Positions 57,294 through 64,000 of a stretch of DNA of 64,000 nt are shown here, in pieces (positions within the stretch are counted from its first letter, which is position 1; each line of letters opens with the position of its first letter). The position numbers and the translations under genes were made by a program. The notes under the pieces were generated by a model. It was given only the letters and a program-made list of their open reading frames with translations. It was not told the origin of the DNA and searched no databases. Origin of the DNA: Cyanoderma ruficeps (taxonomy: Eukaryota > Chordata > Aves > Passeriformes > Timaliidae); NCBI GenBank assembly GCA_008694505.1, contig VZDJ01000056.1, positions 10,869,903 to 10,933,902 on the forward strand, read 5' to 3'.

Positions 57294-57759
57294 AGGAATC
57301 TTTGCTTAGTTTCAGACAAGGTAGAAATTAAAAATACTTCTCCACTGGTGAGGTTAAGTCCCTCAGAACCCTTGATATAGCAGAGGAAATTTCTCTTAAA
57401 TCTTTGACTCTCTAATTCTGTATTTTTTGTTCCCTCTGGATGGCGAAGACTGTAAAACCACCCCATAAAGTACATAAAACATCAGAGCAGTATTAACACC
57501 TCACAAGGGCAGCCTCGATGCTGATGGGCTGTGTGATCCTTGCCCCGATTTTCTCGTATTTGTCTACAACCAGTTTACATGTGGAGCCTTTGAAAGAAGA
57601 TGAGGACCAAAAACATTGTGCAAGTTGATTGAGTAGAAGTTTGGCTTCCTGAGGCTTTCATGTATCCCTGACTACTCTGAAACATCAAGTGTTGGAAGTA
57701 CAAGATTGGAGCCTTTGTGGCCTAATCAACAGCTGTGTATTCCCCCTCCCCTTATTTTC
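57294..57759. other. Unique non-coding DNA, no gene seen
   Basis: No repeat, frame or RNA gene was recognised. Confidence 0.4.
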
Positions 57760-58130
57760 CTCTCTCCCTTTAGACTTATGAATTAGTTTTCCCCTTCAGC
57801 AGATTGTTTTTTCTTTATCTTTCCTACTTAGATACTGTAAAAAGTAATTAAGATAATCTTATCAAAGGAACATGAAACAGAAATTTAACTGATTAAATTT
57901 CAGACCAATTAGTCATACAGACGCCTTTGTGTAGACCTTCTGTGGATTTTGCATCGCTTGTACTTTCCATTTCCTATTTTACAACTGCATGAAGTTCGGA
58001 AATTGCATTCCATGGAGATGGTAATTAACTTTGGTAATTAAAATACCACCTTCGTAGCAGATAACCAGTCAGCTTCAGGTCAATGACAATTTTTGATGCG
58101 ACACATTTCGTCTTAGGGAAGATTGAAATG
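57760..58130. promoter_or_regulatory. Candidate conserved enhancer-like block
   Basis: About 370 bp of AT-rich complex sequence with GATAATCTTATCAAAGG (GATA pair plus TCF-type CAAAGG), GACCAATTAGTC, a doubled GGTAATTAA at about 58020-58045, and GACACATTTCGTC. No repeats or frames. The density of known developmental factor words is higher than in the flanks. Function is inference. Confidence 0.33.
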
Positions 58131-58439
58131 TAAGAAATTACAGGAGCAATTTTTTGGGGAGAGGAAGAGGGAAGTTGTTGTGTCTCTTCATGATGAAATA
58201 CCCTACAACTTCACCAAGATGGTGGAACAGGCAAAAGGTTGGGTTGAATTTCTGTCTAGGATTTAATATTAGCTGGAATATTGGGTTTTAGTCTGCCAAG
58301 AAGAGGCTCAGGGAAGACCTTGTGGTTCTGCACAACTCCTTGACAGGAGGGGACAGCCGGGGGGTGGATTTGGGATCTGCTCCCAGGGAAGAGGGACAGG
58401 AGGAGAGGGAATGGCCTCAGACTGTGCTGGGTGGGACAT
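58131..58439. other. Unique DNA leading into CR1
   Basis: Part of 58310-58440 (GAGGGACAGGAGGAGAGGGAATGGCCTCAGACTGTGC) may already be the 5' part of the CR1 copy that follows. Confidence 0.4.
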
Positions 58440-58625
58440 CAGCAGGAATTTCCCCTTGGAAAGGTGGTCAAGCCTTGGAAGTGCCCAGGGAGGTTTGGAG
58501 CCACCATCCCTGGAGGTGTCCAAGGAATTCCTGGAGGTGGCACTCCGGGCTCTGGGCTGGGGGCAAGGTGGGGATCAAGCACAGCTTGGCCTCAATAGTC
58601 TTGGAGATCTTTTTGAACCTAAGAA
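58440..58625 (+). mobile_element. CR1 LINE 3'-end fragment, a second subfamily
   Basis: Reads GGTGGTCAAGCC, GTGCCCAGGGAGGTTTGGAGCCACCATCCCTGGAGGTGTCCAAGG, GAGGTGGCACTC, GCAAGGTGGGGATCAAGCACAG and TCTTGGAGATCTTTTTGAACCTAAG. The CCATCCCTGGAGGTGT and TTGGAGATCTTTT words mark a different CR1 subfamily from the copies with GGGCAGTGCCCAAGGCC. Sense on plus. Confidence 0.9.
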
Positions 58626-60419
58626 GTTCCTGTTCCACTACCACAAATATTGCAGAGTGAAAGAAATACTTGTGCCAGTATGGGGAACTGGTTCAAAAAA
58701 AATCCAAACAAATCCAGAGTGAAATAAAATGGCAAAAAATCTGAAAAAAACCTTTTTAACTCCACGATATAGAGGCTTTTCTTGTCAGCAAGCACAGAGA
58801 AATGGTGAGGAGGGCTGAAGGGTGTGCTGAACATTAATATCAGCAGAGATCTGTAGTTATTTGGAAGTCAGACTAAAACTTTTCGTATAAAAAATTGCAA
58901 TTAAATATTTTCACAGATGTCATTATTTTCTACAGATGTCTGCTCGCTCTCTAACTTTAGAGCCTCCTTTGAAATAAAAGAGAGATTAGTAATGAGATGA
59001 AAGTTGGCTTTAACTAAAAAGAAATTAGGCCCTTAAAAGGAGATTATTAATTACAGCTGTCTTCAAATAAGACAGAAACAAGCCTTGAGGAAGCAGATTA
59101 TCAGAGTTTGTAATAACTGAGCCCAAGGTGTGTGCACAAAGCATCCAAAGCCCTGAAAGCCAAGTGTTGGAAGAGCAGGTGGGGGGATGCAGCTGGGGAA
59201 TAATCCTCTTAACCTCATCAATACTCACCCAGGGCACGAATGAGGGCTGGGGGGGGGTGGAGAGAAGCCCGTGTTGGCAATGGAACAAAAGGAGATCAAA
59301 GCCCCTGGAGTTGGAAATTGGCTGTGCCCAGTGCGAGCAGCTCCGCTCCCCAAATTTACTGTGAGATTCACTGGAATCTCTTGATCAGGGCAGAATAAGA
59401 AATGAGCAGATTATTAAATATTTTAAGGAACAAAATATTTAGACTGTGGTTCAAAGCTCTTTGTTTATCAGTGCTAAATCAGCAGAGACTGGAAGTTTAG
59501 AGCGTGATTTGTCAGGCAGGGAGCGGCTGAGTGGAATTCTGTCCCTGCTCAGTGCCTGGGATAGACACCCAGGAAAAAGGTGGCTTGGAAAGAAACTGGA
59601 TTCAGTCTCTGGTGGAGCATTGTGTCATCAGCAGAAGGACCCTTTGGGCAGTGTGGGAAGAGCAGCTGGATGATGCACAGCATCCTGGGGATCCGGGCTC
59701 TCCTCGCAGGCTGTGTCCTGGCTGGATGCACCCCTGGATCTCTGCAGGCAGCACATCCTCACCCCACTCTGCGTCTGGCACTGCAGGGCCAGCCCAGCCA
59801 CACAAATCCATTTATAAGCTGATGTCCCTAAATATAGAACACTGCTGGGCTTCTGCCAGTTTCTTCCCTCCGAGCCCAAATAATTTTTTTTTCCTAATCT
59901 TTGCTAACAAATTACTTCACCTCAAGAAAGAAATACTGTTTTCTGACTCCACTGGAGGAGAGCTGTCAATGACACTCATTCCCATCTGCTTTTCATCTCC
60001 CTTCAAAAGCTTACGACCTGTTAAAGTGGGACATTTGAATCGGAGAAACTCTTGACTGGATTTTTTTGAACCTTTGGCTCCTGCGGTGAGGAGCCCTCTC
60101 TGGAAAGGGGGGTTACCTGCCCCCAGGTGTTTGGGGAAAGAAGCTTCAGTTTGAAGCTCTGCCCGGTCTGGCAAAAGGAGTCAGACTTCAAAGGCAGCTG
60201 CTGCTTGATTCATATTCAGAGCTGAGCTTTCCCTTGCTGATGCCCCAGAGGAGTTCCTGGCCATCCCCAGAAGGAGGGTAAATTCCCAGATTGGGAAAAC
60301 CTGGAATGTCACGTTCCTAGCTCACCTCTCCCACTTTTAAAGATGCTTTCTTTGGACAAAAGGCGTGGGATTGCATGGACAGTGCTTTCATACCACTTCT
60401 CTCCCGAGTTTCTGCTCTG
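58626..60419. other. Unique non-coding DNA, no gene seen
   Basis: A 174-codon plus frame at 59531-60055 and shorter overlapping ones carry no recognised domain. G-run at about 59251-59259. AT-rich stretches at 58861-59060 and 59400-59450 have a mild conserved look. No mobile element was recognised. Confidence 0.5.
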
Positions 60420-60830
60420 AACTAAAGTTATCTGCCGTGAAAAATGGGGAAATAAATTGCAATTAGTGACAGGATGAATGAGGGATTTGACTCGTGCTTA
60501 TTACCCAGACAAGGTTCAAGGTAAATGATGTAGCCCAAGACAAGGAGAAAAGTTAGGCTGAATACAAGTCATTGTGACAAAATCAAGAGGTTTTAGAAAA
60601 TTATTAAACCTTTCTGCGAGTGGAAGTTCAGGGCTGTCACGGTGAATATTAATGTCTCCCATAAAAGAGGTTTTTGTTCGTCAAGTCCAAGATCATACAA
60701 TCAGCAGAAATTCAAAATTAATCTTTATAGTATGATAAAGGACCAAGGGAAGATAAAAGAAAAGATGTATCTGAAGGGAAAAGTCAGCCAGGGAACTAAT
60801 GCCATCATATAAAAATATTCGAATATCTAC
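60420..60830. promoter_or_regulatory. Candidate conserved non-coding block
   Basis: Repeat-free AT-rich sequence with AATTGCAATTAGTGAC, ATTATTAAACC, TGAATATTAATGTC and ATACAATCAGC. It lacks frames and homopolymers, in contrast to its flanks. Motif-based guess. Confidence 0.27.
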
Positions 60831-62615
60831 AGCCCCTCCTGCAATCTGCTCCCTGTGTAAAGTAACGTTTTACTTACCAGGACTGGGAGGGAGTTTGTGA
60901 TTTTTGTTTGATGAGTGGGAAGTGCATGGAATCCTTAATGATGGTTTCCCTTTTTTTTCCTTGCACGTGGCCTTGACCCACAGCAGAGAGTTTGCAAACC
61001 TCAAAAGTCATGCAGTGTGATTTGGGGGTGTCATACAGACAAATGGGATTAAATAATGAAGGCATTGGGGATGATTTCAGAGTGAACCTGGAAGGTCCAG
61101 AGCCCAAATTAAACACTGAGTAACATCAGGAACCTCACAACGATGTTCCCCTGGCTTGGTGCTCTCTCAGCTGTCACCAAGCTACCCTGGCAATTTTCTG
61201 GGTGCTTTTATAGTCCTTTGTGGGGGTCTTTTCCCTTCCTTTCTAGGTCCAAATCCCTCAGCTGACTTCTTTCTGGCTTTGTGCCTAGAAACGTCCATCC
61301 TGGTGCCGTTCTGTGCCATCACAGCTTCCTGCTCTGATGGTCCCTGTTTTGGTGTGGAAATGCCCATATCCCACATGACTTACAGCATCCTCAGCAGACA
61401 GCAGCAATGCCTCGATCTCAGAGTTTTGTTTTTCCAAACCTATCCAAGCTCCTTCCTGATGGGAAGATGCCCAGAACAATTGGCACCAATAAATACCAGC
61501 ATAGCAGGGTGAGGTAGATCCTGCTGAACAGCAAATATATTTGTTCTTAATCCTGTATTTGAGCTCTCGAGCTGAGTAACACCACAACAGATTAATTATT
61601 TGCAGAGCTGGGTGATCAATCCCTTCCAGCCTGGCCTGACAAGGAGGGGAGGGAGTTGGAGCAGTGGAGTAGAGCTCCCAGAAACAATCCGTTCTGTACC
61701 ATTTAATTTGGTAATAACCAGTAATTTACAGCTGGGCTCTATTGCCTTAATAGGAATCCTAATGAAATGGAGGCTCTTCTGGCTGGATTTAGGAAGGTCA
61801 GCGATGAGAGTTTTGCTATCAAGTGCCTACTGTGTATTTTTGGCGGGGATAAGATGATGCCAATAAACTTGGGATGGACTTTTTTATTAGTCTGGTCTGA
61901 AGTTCAAACTAATGGAGGTTGTACTTCATATATTGCTTACCGAGCTTCTGGACAAACCCTCCTGTAGAGATGTAAAATGTTTTGAATCATGCTATGATGA
62001 AATGAGCTTGGATGAATCCTGGCTGCAGATTTCATGGCAATGAAGAACTGAATCTGGCCTTGTGGTTTTTTGGTTTTTTTCCTACTTGTTTGCTCTGGCT
62101 GAAAATTCAGCCTGAATTAATGTTTTGATGTAACTGAAGCAGGGATTGGTAATAAGAAACCTCCTTTCACGCCATGATGTTTTCATATTTGGGCTTCAGC
62201 AATTTTTTTTTCCATCCTTGGCCACCTGATCATTTTTTTAAATGTGAACAGTTTTGCTTCCACAACCACTTGAGCTTAGAGCTCTTCCAAAATCTAATGG
62301 GGTGTTTTTAAGTTTTCAGGGGAAGATGGAGGGACCTTAGAAATACCTACTCAGCCCATCACCCGTAGAGCTGAAAACATTAAAATACTAACAGGAAAGT
62401 ATTTTTCTTGATTTGTAAAAGTTTTTGTGGGTAAACCGTAGAAAATCGGGGGAAAACTCCAATTCTGTGGTGCTGTAGTTGTGTTTCCAATCAAAAGCAA
62501 CGGGATAACTTAGGATAAAATGTCCTTGCCCTCCTCCACCTTACTGTAAAACACAAGTAAGTCTCTGAGGAGTCCCATCTGACTGTGAGAGCACTCTCTT
62601 TGTGCTTCCAGAAAA
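60831..62615. other. Unique non-coding DNA, no gene seen
   Basis: Frames up to 118 codons without domains. CCTTCCAGCCTGGCCTGACAAGG near 61623 resembles CR1 only by chance-level words. T-run at about 62203-62211. Confidence 0.5.
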
Positions 62616-62910
62616 TCACTCGTGTGAGCGCTCGGTGGCCGCGGCCTCCGCAGGGGCCGGGAGAAGGCCGGGAGTGATGTGGCTGGATTGTTTCCAGCTG
62701 CATCCATTCCGCAGCGGGTCCCTGTGGTTGTGCCCAGGGAAGCCTTGGGGAGAAGCTGTTTGGAGGGAGAGGAGCAGTGCAATTATCTCTGCCCACGGGA
62801 GGCGGGAGAGCAAAGAGCTCAGAACAGCGATGTGAGGCCCTGGGGCCGGCGAGGCCCCGAGGAGGACAAGGCCGCGATTTGTTCTCCTCGGACAATTCCC
62901 CGTGTCCGGG
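62616..62910. other. GC- and CpG-rich patch
   Basis: GAGCGCTCGGTGGCCGCGGCCTCCGC at 62626-62651 and GGGGCCGGCGAGGCCCCGAGG at 62841-62862 raise GC and CpG well above the rest of the window. A 241-codon minus-strand frame (62616-63341) covers it. It begins far to the right, has no recognised domain and is rich in Ser, Pro and Ala, as chance frames in GC-rich DNA are. A weak promoter or exon of a distant transcript cannot be ruled out. Confidence 0.4.
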
Positions 62911-64000
62911 GTTTTTTGAAGAGAGCAGTAGGTGCAGGAAGGATTATTTACTGGGGCAGCAATATTCCAGCAGGATGTGTGTTTAATGAAGGGCGTTTCT
63001 CCCTGTGGAGCTGAGGGGCTCGTGGGTTGCTCAGCTCGTGTGGCAAAGGCTGTGTGTGGTGCCGGAATGAGCTGCAAGGTCCCCCAGGATGGGATGTTCA
63101 TCCAGGCTTTGCTTTCTCCCTGGAAAAGTCTCTGGAGCAGACATATAATTGAGATGTGCACACACACAGCAGCAAAACCACTTTTAGTGCATCTCTGTCT
63201 TCCTGGAGATGAAAATCCCAGCCCCTTGTACACAAATTTCCATGCAGAGAAGAGACCCAAGCCTGCTGGGAAGTGAGGACATCTGCATGGCATTCCTTCT
63301 TTGGAATTTTGTTCAGATCTCTTAAATCTAACATTATACAATCAACCTTCTTTTGTTAAATGCTTGGTGAAAACCCGAGGTGCTGGTGTGTCCAAGTGCC
63401 AGAGCTGATGTGGTAATGTGGTTGTTGAAACAATCCCCATGTGAAAATGAGCACTGAAGGGTCAGTGAATCAATATGAGAATGATCATGTGGATTTCTTC
63501 GCATTTTTTTAAGTACTTGGAGATCTCATGCCTCTCATATTCTGCCCAGATTTCCAGAAAAAATGGTGTGCTGTGGGTGTAAGGAGGGAGGGGAAAAAAA
63601 AGAATGAATTTTTAGTGAAAATACCAGGAAAATCTGGGCTGTAAGAGCTAAGTGCCCACCATGGCAGGACTGTCATGTAGGGCAGAACAGGTGAAGGTTT
63701 AGGATGTAACAAATCCAGCATCCATTTAATGCTGTTTTCCACAGGAAAAATAGCCCAGCTGTTTCTCTTTAGATTTTGCACCAATTTCAGCCATAAACTT
63801 GGCTGAAATCCTTCTAAAAATTAAACACAAGGAATAGTCAGTGTGCTGGGAGTGAATGCCTCGTGAAATTGTTGTTTATTAATATGAAACCAGTGCAGTA
63901 ATGGTGCTTACAAGTCATACACCTGAGTTAGCTGCAGGGAGGCATTGGATGAAGTGATGTGGGAGAGACTCATGCAGCATCCGGAATGAAATGTGTAACT
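62911..64000. other. Unique non-coding DNA to the window edge
   Basis: No repeat family was recognised. A 10-bp perfect hairpin, ATTTCAGCCA/TGGCTGAAAT with a 6-base loop, lies at 63784-63809. A-run at about 63594-63601. The sequence continues past the edge. Confidence 0.45.

Noticed and set aside
59531..60055. 174-codon plus-strand frame
   Set aside because: No family resemblance, low-complexity parts, no splice context.
60631..60680. GCTGTCACGGTGAATATTAATG as an LTR start
   Set aside because: No polyadenylation signal, matching end or family likeness downstream.
62616..63341. 241-codon minus-strand open frame
   Set aside because: No recognised domain, low-complexity Ser/Pro/Ala content, overlaps other frames and a GC-rich patch; kept only as a note under the GC-rich feature.
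63784..63809. 10-bp hairpin ATTTCAGCCA/TGGCTGAAAT
   Set aside because: Chance level, too short for a microRNA precursor.

Overview
This window looks like avian nuclear DNA, most likely from a songbird. The evidence is a dozen CR1 LINE 3'-end fragments of the kind that litter bird genomes, LTRs with ERV-type ends and polyadenylation signals, moderate GC, many A/T homopolymers and long stretches of unique, non-coding sequence. I found no complete protein-coding gene, tRNA, rRNA, recognisable microRNA, CRISPR array or bacterial-type feature. The longest open frame on either strand is about 241 codons, lies in a locally GC-rich patch and resembles no family I know. The window is therefore best read as the inside of a large intron or a gene-poor intergenic region.

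Layout. 1-4000: unique sequence, with a conserved-looking block at the left edge. 4005-6000: GC-rich minisatellites, a CR1 scrap and a probable solo LTR (5395-5960) with matching inverted ends. 7080-8290: an AT-rich block with homeodomain, SOX and TCF/LEF-like words that reads like a conserved enhancer. 8879-23842: three copies of one ERVL-like LTR family on the plus strand, an antisense LTR fragment at about 12660, CR1 pieces, a 15-bp perfect hairpin made of heat-shock-element halves (19022-19058), and a 45-nt candidate exon (21759-21803). 25590-35600: unique sequence with several regulatory-looking blocks, one CR1 pair and a short CpG-dense hairpin (35330). 35600-49300: unique DNA with an AT-rich tract, two longer CR1 copies and two small tandem duplications. 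49300-64000: more CR1, a 34-bp tandem repeat, three conserved-looking blocks and a GC-rich patch near 62600-62910.

The only candidate gene part is the 45-nt exon on the plus strand. It has a good acceptor and donor and one open phase, coding for IGNLTEGCISCTGG. Its spacing of Gly, Glu and Cys weakly recalls the small juxtamembrane exon of ErbB receptors, but this is a lead and not an identification. The regulatory calls rest on sequence texture and motif words. They need a cross-species alignment, which could not be run here.
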